64,000 nt of DNA, taken from NCBI GenBank assembly GCA_002285055.1, contig NQYJ01000002.1:1-64000 (forward strand). Direction: 5' to 3'. Source of the stretch: Candidatus Izimoplasma sp. ZiA1 (lineage in GTDB: Bacteria > Bacillota_I > Bacilli_A > Izemoplasmatales > Izemoplasmataceae). The notes under the pieces are model-generated. The model was not told the origin of the DNA and made no database searches. It saw nothing but the letters and a program-made list of their open reading frames with translations. Position numbers and translations under genes: made by a program. Positions 7,654 through 17,268 of the stretch are shown in pieces (within the stretch, counting starts at the first letter, position 1; every line of letters starts with the position of its first letter).

Positions 7654-9993
7654 ATGATTGCAAGTATTCTTGTAGATATTAAAGCACACGCTGTAGATAA
7701 AACATTTGATTATTCTGTTAAGAAAGAATTTGAAAATGTCATTGAAATAGGACAAAGAGTACTTGTCCCTTTTGGTGTTAGAAATATAACAGGATTTGTA
7801 ATGAATCTTAAAGAAACTAGTGAGTTTAAGAAATTAAAAGAAATAACTGAAATATTAGATATTATTCCTGCCTTAAGTCAAGAGCTTATTGAACTTGGGA
7901 AAGAGATTAGTATAAGTAATGTTGTCCCTCTTGTTAGTATTTATCAGGCGATGTTACCTAGAGCATTGAAGGCAAAGTATGAGAAAGTATTTACTGTAGT
8001 TGATAAAACTTTACTTAGCGAAGAGTTATCACTGAATTTTAATACTAATAACGAAACTAAGAATTCAACAAAACTCGAAGCCTTTCTTTATGAAATAAAA
8101 AAGAATATCACTTCTAAAAATATAATTGTTAGTTATCAGGCAAAACACTTAAGTAAAGAAAAATACATAAAAAAAATTATTTTAATTGATGATACTTTAG
8201 TTTTGCGTGGGCAAAAACAACGAGCTGTTGTTGAGTATTTAGAGAAACACAACAAAGTTGCTCTTAAAAGCGATATCTTAAATGACTTAAATATTTCCGC
8301 TCAAACTTTAACTTCATTGATCAAGAAAAACGTTGTTAAAGAAGATATAATTGAAGTATATCGTCAGATCAACTCTATATACAAACCAAGTAACAAAAGA
8401 GTTGTACTAAATGATGAACAAGTAAATGTATATAATGAAATTAAAGAATCACTAAATAAAGAAAATGTATTTCTTTTAAAAGGGGTAACAGGAAGTGGAA
8501 AGACAGAAGTATATCTAAATATTATTGAAGATGTACTAAAAACTAATAAAGAGGCTATAATGTTAGTTCCTGAAATTAGTTTAACCCCAATGATGGTATC
8601 AAGATTCAAAGGCCGTTTTAAGGAAAATGTCGCATTACTTCATAGTGGTCTTAGTATTGGTGAGAAATACGATGAATGGCGAAAAATTAAGCGAAAAGAG
8701 GTTTCAGTTGTTGTTGGTGCTAGAAGCGCAATTTTTGCACCATTTGAAAATTTGGGGATTATAATTATTGATGAAGAACATTCTGAAACATATAAGCAAA
8801 TGGATAACCCTAAATACCACGCCCTTGATATAGCGCTATTAAGAAGTAAGTATCATAAAATCCCGATAGTATTAGGTAGTGCAACTCCTAGTATTGTTAG
8901 TTATGCTAAAAGTTTAAAAGGATTGTATAAACTTTTAACAATTAATGAAAGAGCAAATAAAACTAAATTGCCTGAGGTACATTTAGTAGATATGGCAAAA
9001 GAATTTAGAAATGGTAATCGAAATATTTTATCTAAAAAACTAGAGGATTTAATAGTTGACCGATTAGATAAGAACGAGCAAATAATGTTACTTTTAAATA
9101 GGAGAGGACATTCAACTTTTGTTATATGTAGAAGTTGTGGAGAAGTTATTATGTGCCCAAATTGTGATATTTCTCTTACTTATCATGAAAACAATGATTC
9201 CCTAGTATGTCATTATTGTGGTCATAAGGAAAATAGTGTTTCAAAATGTCCAAATTGTAATAGTCAACATATTAGATATATGGGTATTGGTACAGAAAAA
9301 GTTGAAGAATATTTACAAAATAGATTTACTACCGCAAAAATTGTTAGAATGGATATGGATACAACCACAAAAAAGGGAGCACATGAAAAATTACTATATG
9401 ATTTTGAAATGAATGGAGACATCTTACTTGGTACTCAAATGATTAGCAAGGGTTTGGATTTTGAGAGAGTTACTTTAGTTGGTGTTTTAGCAGCTGATAT
9501 GAGTTTAAGTTTACCTGATTATCAAGCTATCGAGAAAACATTTCAATTAATCACTCAAGTTTCAGGACGAGCTGGAAGGCATGAACTAGAAGGAGAAGTT
9601 GTTATTCAAACATATAATGTTGATCATTATGCAATATCAACTGCGAAAAATCATGATTATGAAGCTTTTTATCAAGAGGAGATGCTTGTTAGAAAAATTG
9701 CAGGTTACTCTCCATACTACAATCTGGTTCAAATAATTGTTTCTGATAAAGATGTTAAAAAAGTGCTTAAAGAAGGTTCAAGGATAGTTTTAAAATTAAG
9801 AAAAAATTTATCAAACGAAGCAGTTGTACTAGGACCTGTTTTACCAAAAATTGCAAGAATAAACAATATCTATCGTGCTCAGATAATTCTTAAATATAGA
9901 TTTGAAAAAGTTGATGAATTATTAAGAGAAATCTATGAAGAATATAATGAATTAATAGCTATTGGTATTGATAAAAATCCAAATTTATTGTAG
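7654..9993 (+). CDS. priA: Primosomal protein N' (replication restart helicase PriA)
   Basis: PriA is a superfamily 2 DNA helicase that reloads the replisome at stalled forks. The 779 residues contain the N-terminal 3'-DNA-binding domain, a winged-helix region, Walker A GVTGSGKT near 277-284, the DEEH box near 372, and a zinc-binding insertion between helicase lobes with CRSC, CPNC, CHYC and CPNC pairs (about 491-537). GTQMISKGLDF and QVSGRAGR helicase motifs follow. ATG at 7654 is preferred over TTG at 7630 because it fits the family N-terminus (MIASILVDI) and lies behind GGGTGAT. fmt follows 9 bp downstream. Confidence 0.96.
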   Translation: MIASILVDIKAHAVDKTFDYSVKKEFENVIEIGQRVLVPFGVRNITGFVMNLKETSEFKKLKEITEILDIIPALSQELIELGKEISISNVVPLVSIYQAMLPRALKAKYEKVFTVVDKTLLSEELSLNFNTNNETKNSTKLEAFLYEIKKNITSKNIIVSYQAKHLSKEKYIKKIILIDDTLVLRGQKQRAVVEYLEKHNKVALKSDILNDLNISAQTLTSLIKKNVVKEDIIEVYRQINSIYKPSNKRVVLNDEQVNVYNEIKESLNKENVFLLKGVTGSGKTEVYLNIIEDVLKTNKEAIMLVPEISLTPMMVSRFKGRFKENVALLHSGLSIGEKYDEWRKIKRKEVSVVVGARSAIFAPFENLGIIIIDEEHSETYKQMDNPKYHALDIALLRSKYHKIPIVLGSATPSIVSYAKSLKGLYKLLTINERANKTKLPEVHLVDMAKEFRNGNRNILSKKLEDLIVDRLDKNEQIMLLLNRRGHSTFVICRSCGEVIMCPNCDISLTYHENNDSLVCHYCGHKENSVSKCPNCNSQHIRYMGIGTEKVEEYLQNRFTTAKIVRMDMDTTTKKGAHEKLLYDFEMNGDILLGTQMISKGLDFERVTLVGVLAADMSLSLPDYQAIEKTFQLITQVSGRAGRHELEGEVVIQTYNVDHYAISTAKNHDYEAFYQEEMLVRKIAGYSPYYNLVQIIVSDKDVKKVLKEGSRIVLKLRKNLSNEAVVLGPVLPKIARINNIYRAQIILKYRFEKVDELLREIYEEYNELIAIGIDKNPNLL

Positions 9994-10002
9994 AGGTGTA
10001 TT

Positions 10003-10950
10003 ATGAAAATTGTGTTTATGGGAACTCCTGATTTTAGTGTTCCAATTCTAAAAAAAGTGAACGAAATTTATGGAGTAGATTTAGTAGTTACTCAACCAGA
10101 TAAAATAGTTGGAAGGAAGAAAGTTATAACTAGTTCACCAGTTAAAAATATGGCTAAAGAACTGGGTATTGAGGTTTTTCAACCAATCAAAATCAGAAAA
10201 GATTATCAACGAATTTTAGATGTTAAACCTGACATTATTATTACTGCAGCTTATGGGCAAATCATCCCAAAAGTATTACTAGATACTCCCAAATATAAAG
10301 CTATAAATGTTCATGGTAGTTTACTACCTAAACATCGTGGAGGAGCACCTATTCAAAGATCGTTAATGAACGGCGATGAGTATACTGGAATTACTATAAT
10401 GTATATGGGCGTGAAGATGGATGCTGGAGATATAATTGAACAGGATAAACTTAAAATTGAGTCTAGTGATACCAAAGATTCTCTATTTGAAAAACTTAGT
10501 ATAATGGGTACAGATTTACTGATGAAAACACTACCTAGAATTTTTGCTGAGGAAGTAAAACCTCTTAGCCAAAATCAAGATGAAGTCACATATAGTAATA
10601 ACATCTTAAGAGAAGAAGAAAAAATAAATTGGGGAAACAATGTTGAAGTTATTGATAGACACATTAGGGCTTTTTATAATGAACCAGGAATGTTCACTTC
10701 AATAGATGATAGAACTTTAAAAGTATATCAAGGCAAAATTCACCAATGTAATAATTTTGAAAAAAATCACGAAAAAGATGCGAATGGAAAAATTATAAAA
10801 TTATTTGATGATGGTATAGGAGTCAAAGTTAATAATGGTGTTTACATTATCACAGAAGTCCAACTTGTTGGTAAAAAAAGAATGAACGTGAAAGACTTTT
10901 TAAATGGAGCTGGAAGAAATCTAATTACTGTTGGTAAAGTCTTTAAATAA
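10003..10950 (+). CDS. fmt: Methionyl-tRNA formyltransferase
   Basis: Fmt formylates initiator Met-tRNA using 10-formyl-tetrahydrofolate. The 315 residues begin MKIVFMGTPDFSVPIL, the typical family start, and contain the formyl-THF site HGSLLPKHRGGAPIQ from about residue 103 and GVKMDAGDII. The C-terminal tRNA-binding domain ends in VKDFLNGAGR. ATG at 10003 follows GAGGTG. It sits in a priA-fmt pair; the deformylase gene often found beside fmt is absent here. Confidence 0.96.
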   Translation: MKIVFMGTPDFSVPILKKVNEIYGVDLVVTQPDKIVGRKKVITSSPVKNMAKELGIEVFQPIKIRKDYQRILDVKPDIIITAAYGQIIPKVLLDTPKYKAINVHGSLLPKHRGGAPIQRSLMNGDEYTGITIMYMGVKMDAGDIIEQDKLKIESSDTKDSLFEKLSIMGTDLLMKTLPRIFAEEVKPLSQNQDEVTYSNNILREEEKINWGNNVEVIDRHIRAFYNEPGMFTSIDDRTLKVYQGKIHQCNNFEKNHEKDANGKIIKLFDDGIGVKVNNGVYIITEVQLVGKKRMNVKDFLNGAGRNLITVGKVFK

Positions 10951-10960
10951 GGGAAAAATA

Positions 10961-10969
10961 TGATATAAT
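10961..10969 (+). promoter_or_regulatory. Extended -10 promoter of the pgpA-like gene
   Basis: TGATATAAT matches the extended -10 and lies 21 bp before the chosen ATG at 10991. It overlaps the longer frame start at 10973, which argues for the shorter start. Confidence 0.6.
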
Positions 10970-10990
10970 ATAGTGATAGGAGTGATGATT

Positions 10991-11548
10991 ATGAAAGCTA
11001 GAACATTATTTTCTAGAGAAGAAATGTTAGAATTAAATGTAAAAACGTTAAATGAAAGAGACATTGAAGTTGAAAAAATCGCTGAGGTAGCTTATCGTCA
11101 GCAATCAAAATGGAGTCCAGATATCTCTATGCAAGATTGTATGGAATCAGTTGAAAAAATACTATCTTTAAGAGATACTTTCCATATATTACAACTTGGT
11201 GCAGAAATTGACCGCTTAACTGAGGAAGATAAAATTAAAGAACCATTAAGAGCGATTTTAAATCAAGATTTAGGTATGTTTGGAATCGATGAACTATTCG
11301 GTTTAGAGATTGCTGGTTTGTATGGAACTATTGGTAAAACTAATTTTGGTGATATTGATGTTAATAAACCATTAATAATTGCAGAATTAAATGATTCAGG
11401 TAAAAAACCTGGAGGAAAATGTCATACATTTATGGATGATATTGTTGGTGCAATTGCGGCAGCTGCGTCTACAAGAGTTGCCCAAATGACTAATGAAGAA
11501 GTCGCACGAAAAGATCCTTCTGTTGAGGAACTTAAATTAGACTTATAG
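10991..11548 (+). CDS. Phosphatidylglycerophosphatase A-like protein (YutG type)
   Basis: PgpA-type enzymes dephosphorylate phosphatidylglycerophosphate to phosphatidylglycerol. This 185-residue protein resembles B. subtilis YutG: an N-terminal helical segment, GMFGIDELFGLEI, LYGTIGKTNFGDID and the hallmark CHTFMDDIVGAIAAAAS near 145-160. The Asp pair in MDDIVGA is the likely catalytic or metal-binding site. ATG at 10991 is chosen over GTG at 10973 because AGGAG lies 8 bp before it. It heads a run with the membrane protein at 11561 and the LemA-like gene. Confidence 0.8.
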   Translation: MKARTLFSREEMLELNVKTLNERDIEVEKIAEVAYRQQSKWSPDISMQDCMESVEKILSLRDTFHILQLGAEIDRLTEEDKIKEPLRAILNQDLGMFGIDELFGLEIAGLYGTIGKTNFGDIDVNKPLIIAELNDSGKKPGGKCHTFMDDIVGAIAAAASTRVAQMTNEEVARKDPSVEELKLDL

Positions 11549-11560
11549 GAGTGATTCTAT

Positions 11561-13213
11561 ATGAATAAAAATGAAAAATCGTTAGATGATTTTTTTAAAA
11601 AGACAACAGATGAGACAGAGCCTGAAGAGCTCAAGGAGTACATGACTAATATTAATAAAGGTGTAGATCCTAACAAAAAAACTTTCAATGATAAAATAGC
11701 GCAATTTTTTAAAAGTATGGTTGAAAAAGTAGGTTTTTATTATAAGAAGGATGATAATAAAATTGAGACTACAAAAAAACAATCAGATTTCAGAAGAAAA
11801 TTGCGTATTTTCTATCGTAGAACTGCAAAAAAAATTGCTGATAAATTTAATTTTGAATCTGGTGTAGATATTCTGGATGATGTTTCAGTTTTATATCGTA
11901 GGAATATCGTTAACAAAAACATAATTTTAGTAACCAACTTTGTTTTCATTATTTTTACAATGATTGGCAATCAGAACCCAAATTATATTATCATTGCAGT
12001 GTTTTCAGTTATTATGCTGATCATAAATACTACATTAAAAAAAATAATTAACGAAGAACCAAGAACTTTAATTAAACAGCAAATGGCTATGTACTTTGGT
12101 AGCATATATATCCTTGTTGCGTCATTAGGTGTATATATTAAACTACGAGTAAGTGCTACTACTGTTGAAATTGGTGATGTTCTTTCTAACTCGAGTTTAG
12201 GACAAGCTGCAATGGAAAGTGAAATAACTGGACGCGTATTTCAAAGTTTTGCAGATGCATCGATTACCCAAGCTGGATATGTCTTGATTTATTTTGCTTT
12301 AGTAGTTATTGCATTATATCAAGATGCTACTTTACTTAGAATTTTGTTTAAATGGGTTTTAGGTATAATGACAATTATTCATATTCTAATTTTATATCCT
12401 CTATATGAACACGCTGGTACAATATCAGAATTATATAACTATTTGTTTGTTACTAATAATAATGTGTTAATAGATATTGTTTTAAGGACCATATTATTGA
12501 TTGTTTTTAACATTGCTCTTTATTCTAGTGTCTCAATTGGTGAGATGATGAATAATAAACGAAAAGCAGAATTGATTAAGAGAAGAGAAATGGAAAAAGA
12601 CTTTAAAGCTGTTGTAGGCGATGTTTTTGATGTTATTGGGGTGTTTAACTCAAATACTATAAATCAGAGCCGAGAGGATACACATCGTAATGCTGAGATA
12701 GCTTCTAGACTTGGAAGTGTGTTAGGACTAAGTAGTAATCTGTGTACTGAAATTTATGAATACTCCGTAATTCATATTGAAAAAGTAAAAAGTTTATCAA
12801 TTTTAGAGTATGAAGACAAAGAAGTACTAAATGAAAAAGATTATCAGTTGATTAGAGAAAAAACAATATTAGGTTCTGTAATAATTAAACGTCTTCAATT
12901 AAACCAAAAAGCAGAAGATATTGTTAGGGCTCATTTTGAGAAAACTGTTGATCAATCTTTTACTGAACGTATGAAAAGAGTTCAAAGATCTCAAGAAGGA
13001 CAAATTATTCTTATGTCTGAGATTTATGATACTTTACGAAAAAATAGAAATTATAAAAGTAAGTTAAAACACAGACGAGTTATTGATTTATTAAAATTAG
13101 AATTTCATGAGTATTTTGAGCCATATATATTAGATAGATTTTTAAAGTATGAAACGGAATTTGAGACTTTTTATGATAAATATGTCTTTAATGAACAGGT
13201 GGTGAAATCATGA
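11561..13213 (+). CDS. Six-span membrane protein with degenerate HD (HD-GYP-like) cytoplasmic domain
   Basis: About 110 charged residues are followed by six predicted membrane segments between roughly 125 and 345, then a C-terminal cytoplasmic domain. That domain has the helical pattern of HD-GYP phosphodiesterases: a helix reading THRNAEIASRLGSVLGLS, then YSVIHIEK where an HD pair would be expected, and GSVIIKRL with VRAHFEK later. The HD and GYP catalytic residues are not conserved, so it is more likely a sensor or binding domain than an enzyme. ATG at 11561 follows AGGAGTGAT. The 4-bp ATGA overlap with the next gene implies cotranslation. Confidence 0.6.
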   Translation: MNKNEKSLDDFFKKTTDETEPEELKEYMTNINKGVDPNKKTFNDKIAQFFKSMVEKVGFYYKKDDNKIETTKKQSDFRRKLRIFYRRTAKKIADKFNFESGVDILDDVSVLYRRNIVNKNIILVTNFVFIIFTMIGNQNPNYIIIAVFSVIMLIINTTLKKIINEEPRTLIKQQMAMYFGSIYILVASLGVYIKLRVSATTVEIGDVLSNSSLGQAAMESEITGRVFQSFADASITQAGYVLIYFALVVIALYQDATLLRILFKWVLGIMTIIHILILYPLYEHAGTISELYNYLFVTNNNVLIDIVLRTILLIVFNIALYSSVSIGEMMNNKRKAELIKRREMEKDFKAVVGDVFDVIGVFNSNTINQSREDTHRNAEIASRLGSVLGLSSNLCTEIYEYSVIHIEKVKSLSILEYEDKEVLNEKDYQLIREKTILGSVIIKRLQLNQKAEDIVRAHFEKTVDQSFTERMKRVQRSQEGQIILMSEIYDTLRKNRNYKSKLKHRRVIDLLKLEFHEYFEPYILDRFLKYETEFETFYDKYVFNEQVVKS

Positions 13214-13695
13214 CAGAGATAATTTTTGAGATAGTCGGGGCTTTAACCATTGTATTAGTTATTGTTATAGGAATTATTCAGATTAGATTGAGTCTGTTAA
13301 AACTTTGGAATGAAGTTTCAAATAAGGAAATAGTTTTTCATAGGGAAATGCAAGAAACATTAGCTTTGTACTATGATAATAAAAATCTGTTTTGTGATTT
13401 AGTGGATGATGATGTTTTTATGTTTTTAAAAAAATACAGAAATAAGAGAAAACTTAGAAATATACATTTAAAAGAAAGACAAAAGATTTTTACTGAACTT
13501 CATAGTATCTACATTTCTATTGAAAAATTGAAGACTGATGAGTACTTAGAACTAAGAAATAGATTTAAACGACTACAATCTTCAAGAAGGATTTATAATA
13601 CCAAAGTTTTAGAGTATAATCAGAGAATTAATATTTTTCCAATTCGATTAGTTGCAGTTAGAATGAAATTAAAGTTAAAAGAGTATTTTGGATAA
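13210..13695 (+). CDS. LemA family-like membrane protein
   Basis: One N-terminal membrane segment (residues 4-25) is followed by a long helical region. The C-terminal part reads YNTKVLEYNQRINIFPIRLVA, which fits the LemA signature YN-x(n)-YN-x(4)-FP-x(4)-A. The length of 161 residues is a little shorter than typical LemA proteins (about 180-200). The start ATG overlaps the stop of the upstream gene (ATGA), so the two are probably translated together and may function together in the membrane. The cellular role of LemA proteins is not well defined. Confidence 0.7.
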   Translation: MTEIIFEIVGALTIVLVIVIGIIQIRLSLLKLWNEVSNKEIVFHREMQETLALYYDNKNLFCDLVDDDVFMFLKKYRNKRKLRNIHLKERQKIFTELHSIYISIEKLKTDEYLELRNRFKRLQSSRRIYNTKVLEYNQRINIFPIRLVAVRMKLKLKEYFG

Positions 13696-13732
13696 TCACA
13701 ATTATGGGATTATCCTTTATTTTAGCTATTTT

Positions 13733-13746
13733 TACAAGCGCTTACA
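13733..13746 (+). promoter_or_regulatory. cre-like site upstream of the mut operon
   Basis: TACAAGCGCTTACA differs from the cre consensus TGNAANCGNWNNCA only at position 2. It lies just upstream of the promoter at 13765-13792. Confidence 0.35.
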
Positions 13747-13764
13747 AAAATATTCCAAAAACAG

Positions 13765-13792
13765 TTGCAATTCAAATTCTATTATGTATAAT
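13765..13792 (+). promoter_or_regulatory. Candidate promoter of the glutamate mutase operon
   Basis: TTGCAA, 16 bp, then TATAAT. Transcription from here would give a leader of about 200 nt before glmS. No promoter can fit between the leader hairpin and the glmS start. Confidence 0.5.
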
Positions 13793-13888
13793 ATATATTG
13801 TATTTATTAATATATTTGATAAACATTTGGAGTTTTTAATAATGAAGATAGAACAAAAACAACAATCAAATATTTTTAATTTGAATGC

Positions 13889-13996
13889 CGTTTTATCACA
13901 AAACGACACTCGTTTTAGTTTTCACAATTTTTTTAAAAAAAAGGACCATTATTTCGTAGAAAATAATAGTCCTTTTGTAATTTGAAAGGAGATATT
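13889..13996 (+). promoter_or_regulatory. Hairpin-rich leader of the mut operon with possible attenuator
   Basis: The segment CGTTTT (13889-13894), AAAACG (13900-13905), CGTTTT (13911-13916) can form either of two hairpins that exclude each other, because the middle block pairs with either flank. A strong hairpin follows at 13939-13976 (16-bp arms, one mismatch). The glmS ribosome binding site AAGGAG lies about 10 bp beyond it. No B12 riboswitch consensus was recognised, although glutamate mutase uses adenosylcobalamin. Confidence 0.45.
13939..13976 (+). terminator. Terminator-like hairpin before glmS
   Basis: AAAAGGACCATTATTT pairs with AAATAATAGTCCTTTT around a six-base loop with a single C-A mismatch. 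The + strand T-tract is short (TTTT then GTAATTT). On the minus strand the hairpin is followed by eight T, a better terminator in that direction. Confidence 0.6.
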
Positions 13997-14401
13997 ATGA
14001 AATCTGTAGTCATTGGTGTTATCGGAGCAGACGTACATGCAGTAGGTAACAAAATAATTGATCACGTATTAAGTAGCGCAGGGTACAATGTTGTAAATAT
14101 TGGGGTTTTATCATCTCAAGAAGATTTCATTAGTGCTGCTATAGAAACTGATGCTAAAGCTATTTTAGTTTCAAGTTTATATGGGCATGGTGAAATGGAT
14201 GTAAAATTCTTTAGAGAAAATTGTGATGAAGCTGGATTATCAGATGTTAAACTTTATGTAGGTGGAAACATCGTTGTAGGTAAACAAGACTTTAATGAAG
14301 TTGAAAAACGATTTAAAGATATGGGGTTTGATCGTGTTTACGGTCCGGGACAAAAAATTGAGGATGCAATCACACATCTTAAGGAAGATATAGGTATCTA
14401 A
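13997..14401 (+). CDS. glmS: Glutamate mutase sigma (S) subunit
   Basis: This B12-binding subunit of glutamate mutase, also called MutS, converts L-glutamate to (2S,3S)-3-methylaspartate together with GlmE. The 134 residues show the cobalamin-binding DxHxxG motif as D12-H14-G17, followed by GVLSSQ and VGGNIVVG typical of the family. ATG at 13997 is chosen over TTG at 13982 because AAGGAG lies directly upstream. Its stop overlaps the ATG of the next gene by one base. It is the first gene of a nine-gene operon for glutamate fermentation. Confidence 0.96.
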   Translation: MKSVVIGVIGADVHAVGNKIIDHVLSSAGYNVVNIGVLSSQEDFISAAIETDAKAILVSSLYGHGEMDVKFFRENCDEAGLSDVKLYVGGNIVVGKQDFNEVEKRFKDMGFDRVYGPGQKIEDAITHLKEDIGI

Positions 14402-15789
14402 TGGATGTTTATTTGCTTGTCGATTTTGGTAGTACATATACAAAGTTAACAGCAGTTGATTTAAAAAGTGAAACTATAGTTGGTACCTCAAAAGCCTCTA
14501 CAACGGTTCAAACAAATGTTTTAGAAGGATACGATAAAGCATTAGATAGATTATTAAGAGATCATCCTGAAATAGATAATGTTTCAGATATTTCAGCATG
14601 CAGTAGTGCAGCTGGGGGTCTAAAAATGGCCGCAATTGGACTTGTAGAAGAACTTACTGTTGAAGCAGCTAAAAGAGCTTGTTTGGGTGCAGGTGCAATA
14701 GTTGATTTAGTTTTCTCTCATCATTTAACAAAGAGAGAAATGAAAAAATTAGCAGAAACACCAATTGATATAATTTTACTTGCTGGTGGTACCGATGGTG
14801 GGAATCAAGAGTGTATCATTCACAACGCAAAAAAACTTAGAGAATTAGATTTAGATATTCCAATTATTGTTGCTGGGAACAAAGATGCGAATGATGTTAT
14901 TGATGATATCTTTGTAGGTGCTAAATTTGAATACCATATAGTTAAAAATGTTATGCCAAAACTAAAAGTTTTAGACGTAGAAGAAGCTAAACATGGAATA
15001 AGACAAATATTTATAAGCAAGATTATTGAAGCAAAAGGGATTAAAAAAGCTGAGAAAAAAATAGGTGAAATTATAATGCCTACTCCAGAAGCTGTTTTAA
15101 TTGCTGCTGAATTACTTTCCAAAGGATTTGAAGAAGTTGAAGGATATGGAGAACTGATGGTTATTGATATTGGTGGAGCAACGACTGATGTTCATACTAT
15201 TGGTGAAGGTTATCCAAAAAGAACAGAAGTTATAATGAAAGGCCTACAAGAACCTTTTGCAAAAAGAACAGTTGAAGGTGATTTAGGTATGAGATATAGC
15301 GCAAACGCTATACTTAGTACTGTAAGTAGTTATGAGTTTAAACAGTACTTTGATGAAGATGACAAATGGGAACATGACATTGAAAAATCAATTAAAAGAA
15401 GAAGAGAAAACACTGACTTCCTCCCAACAAATAAACATGAAGAAGATTTTGATAATGCAATCGCTAAAATTTGTTGTGATGTGTCAATTAGTCGTCATGT
15501 TGGTCATATAGAAGTTGTCTACACTCCACTTGGTAGTATGTATTACCAAACTGGAAAAGATTTGTCTGATATAAAATATGTTATTGGTACTGGTGGAGTT
15601 TTAATCAGTAATAAAGATGCAAAAAAAATATTAAGACAAGTTAATAAAAAAAGTAACAAAGCTTTAGAATTAAGACCGAATAATCCATCATACTTACTAG
15701 ATAAAAGTTATATTCTTGCGTCTATGGGATTATTAGGGCAAAAATACCCAAAATTAGCATTAAAATTAATGAAAACTTATTTGTTATAA
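14401..15789 (+). CDS. glmL: Glutamate mutase reactivation protein MutL/GlmL
   Basis: An ASKHA-fold ATPase (462 residues) encoded between the two glutamate mutase subunits and believed to reactivate or repair the B12-dependent enzyme. The N-terminal phosphate motif VDFGSTYTKL, a second ATPase motif LLAGGTDGGNQ near 128, and IDIGGATTDVHT near 255 are visible. It is unrelated to the mismatch-repair MutL. The start codon overlaps the glmS stop, indicating translational coupling. Confidence 0.94.
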   Translation: MDVYLLVDFGSTYTKLTAVDLKSETIVGTSKASTTVQTNVLEGYDKALDRLLRDHPEIDNVSDISACSSAAGGLKMAAIGLVEELTVEAAKRACLGAGAIVDLVFSHHLTKREMKKLAETPIDIILLAGGTDGGNQECIIHNAKKLRELDLDIPIIVAGNKDANDVIDDIFVGAKFEYHIVKNVMPKLKVLDVEEAKHGIRQIFISKIIEAKGIKKAEKKIGEIIMPTPEAVLIAAELLSKGFEEVEGYGELMVIDIGGATTDVHTIGEGYPKRTEVIMKGLQEPFAKRTVEGDLGMRYSANAILSTVSSYEFKQYFDEDDKWEHDIEKSIKRRRENTDFLPTNKHEEDFDNAIAKICCDVSISRHVGHIEVVYTPLGSMYYQTGKDLSDIKYVIGTGGVLISNKDAKKILRQVNKKSNKALELRPNNPSYLLDKSYILASMGLLGQKYPKLALKLMKTYLL

Positions 15790-15801
15790 GGAGAAATAAT
15801 T

Positions 15802-17265
15802 ATGGTTGAAAATAAAAAGATTCCTTTAGAAGAATTCTTAAAAATAAGAAGTGAAATACTGCATCACTGGAAAACTGGTAGCAGTCCACTTTTAGATTTA
15901 GATAGTAGTGTAGAAAGATTGAAAGCAATTCCTGATCATAAAAACTTTGCAAAGAAACTTAAAAAAGCAAAACAACAAGGTTTAACACTTATTCAACCTC
16001 GTGCTGGAGTTGCAAGACTTAAAGAACATATTGAGTTGCTACAGTTTCTTGAAAAAGAAGGTGAAGCAGACTTTTTGCCATCAACGATAGATTCATATAC
16101 TAGACAAAATAGATATCAAAATGCACAAGATGGAATTGATGAAAGTGAAAGAAAAGGAAGATCGTTATTAAATGGGTTTCCTTGCGTTAATCATGGAGTA
16201 GAAGGATGTCTTGAAGTTTTTGAAAGTGTTAACGTACCTCTACAAGCAAGACATGGTACTCCCGATGCAAGATTATTAAGTGAAATAATTCATGCGGCTG
16301 GTTGGACTTCAAATGAAGGTGGAGGAATTAGTTATAACATTCCTTATGCAAAATCAATCAGTTTAGAAGATACAATTAGATATTGGCAATATTGTGATCG
16401 TCTTGTTGGTTATTATGAAGAACATGGAGTAGAAATTAACCGTGAGCCTTACGGTCCTTTAACAGGAACTTTGGTTCCTCCATCTATCTCTCATACTGTT
16501 GCAATTATCGAAAGTATTTTGGCTGCAGAACAAGGTGTTAAAAACATTACAGTTGGTTATGGTCAAAGTGGAAATGTTATCCAAGATGTTGCTGCTTTAA
16601 GAACATTAGAAGAAGAAACAAATAGATACTTAAAACTATTTGGTTATGAAGATGTTTTTGTTACAACAGTGTTCCATCAATGGATGGGTGGATTCCCTAA
16701 AGATGAAGCAAAAGCTATGGGGTTAATCAGTATGGCAAGTACAGTTGCTGCATTAGGTAAAGCAACAAAAATGATTACTAAGACTGCTCATGAATCATTT
16801 GGTGTTCCAACAAAAGAGGCTAATGCTGAAGGGTTAAGAGCAAGCAAAATTGTTACTTCATTACTTAGAGACCAAAAACTTGCAGATAGTGATGAACTTC
16901 AAGAAGAAATGGAAATAATTAGAAAAGAAGTTGCTTGTTTAATTGAAGCAGTTGTTTATGAAGGAAAGGGAGATATCGCAAAAGGATCTGTTAAAGCATT
17001 TAAAAAGGGTCTAATAGATGTTCCATTTGCTCCATCACAACATAATAGCGGAAGAATTTTACCAGCAAGGGATACTGATGGAAAAATTAGAATATTCGAA
17101 TTTGGTAATTTAGCAATGAGCGATGAAATCAAAGAATTTCACCGTAATAAATTAAAAGAAAGAGCAACATTAGAAGGACGCGATGTATCATTCCAAATGA
17201 CAATTGATGATATTTATGCAGTATCTTCGGGAATATTAGTAGGGAAACCACAAGAGGAGTTATAA
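15802..17265 (+). CDS. glmE: Glutamate mutase epsilon (E) subunit
   Basis: The catalytic TIM-barrel subunit of adenosylcobalamin-dependent glutamate mutase (methylaspartate mutase). The 487 residues are the normal family length. Characteristic segments are [10 protein letters not shown] near 72, [36 protein letters not shown] and [16 protein letters not shown] at 15802 follows AAGGAGA. Together with GlmS it catalyses the first step of the methylaspartate route of glutamate fermentation. Confidence 0.97.
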   Translation: MVENKKIPLEEFLKIRSEILHHWKTGSSPLLDLDSSVERLKAIPDHKNFAKKLKKAKQQGLTLIQPRAGVARLKEHIELLQFLEKEGEADFLPSTIDSYTRQNRYQNAQDGIDESERKGRSLLNGFPCVNHGVEGCLEVFESVNVPLQARHGTPDARLLSEIIHAAGWTSNEGGGISYNIPYAKSISLEDTIRYWQYCDRLVGYYEEHGVEINREPYGPLTGTLVPPSISHTVAIIESILAAEQGVKNITVGYGQSGNVIQDVAALRTLEEETNRYLKLFGYEDVFVTTVFHQWMGGFPKDEAKAMGLISMASTVAALGKATKMITKTAHESFGVPTKEANAEGLRASKIVTSLLRDQKLADSDELQEEMEIIRKEVACLIEAVVYEGKGDIAKGSVKAFKKGLIDVPFAPSQHNSGRILPARDTDGKIRIFEFGNLAMSDEIKEFHRNKLKERATLEGRDVSFQMTIDDIYAVSSGILVGKPQEEL

Positions 17266-17268
17266 AAA

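Noticed and set aside
13704..13985. 93-codon ORF between the LemA-like gene and glmS
   Set aside because: It has no ribosome binding site, contains the operon's promoter and cre-like site, and runs through the hairpins and terminator-like stem. It is better explained as a chance frame in a regulatory leader, though its first half is hydrophobic and could be a real short membrane peptide.
13799..13996. Cobalamin riboswitch before the B12-dependent glutamate mutase genes
   Set aside because: The conserved B12-box type sequence is absent and the leader is too AT-rich and short for the known fold.
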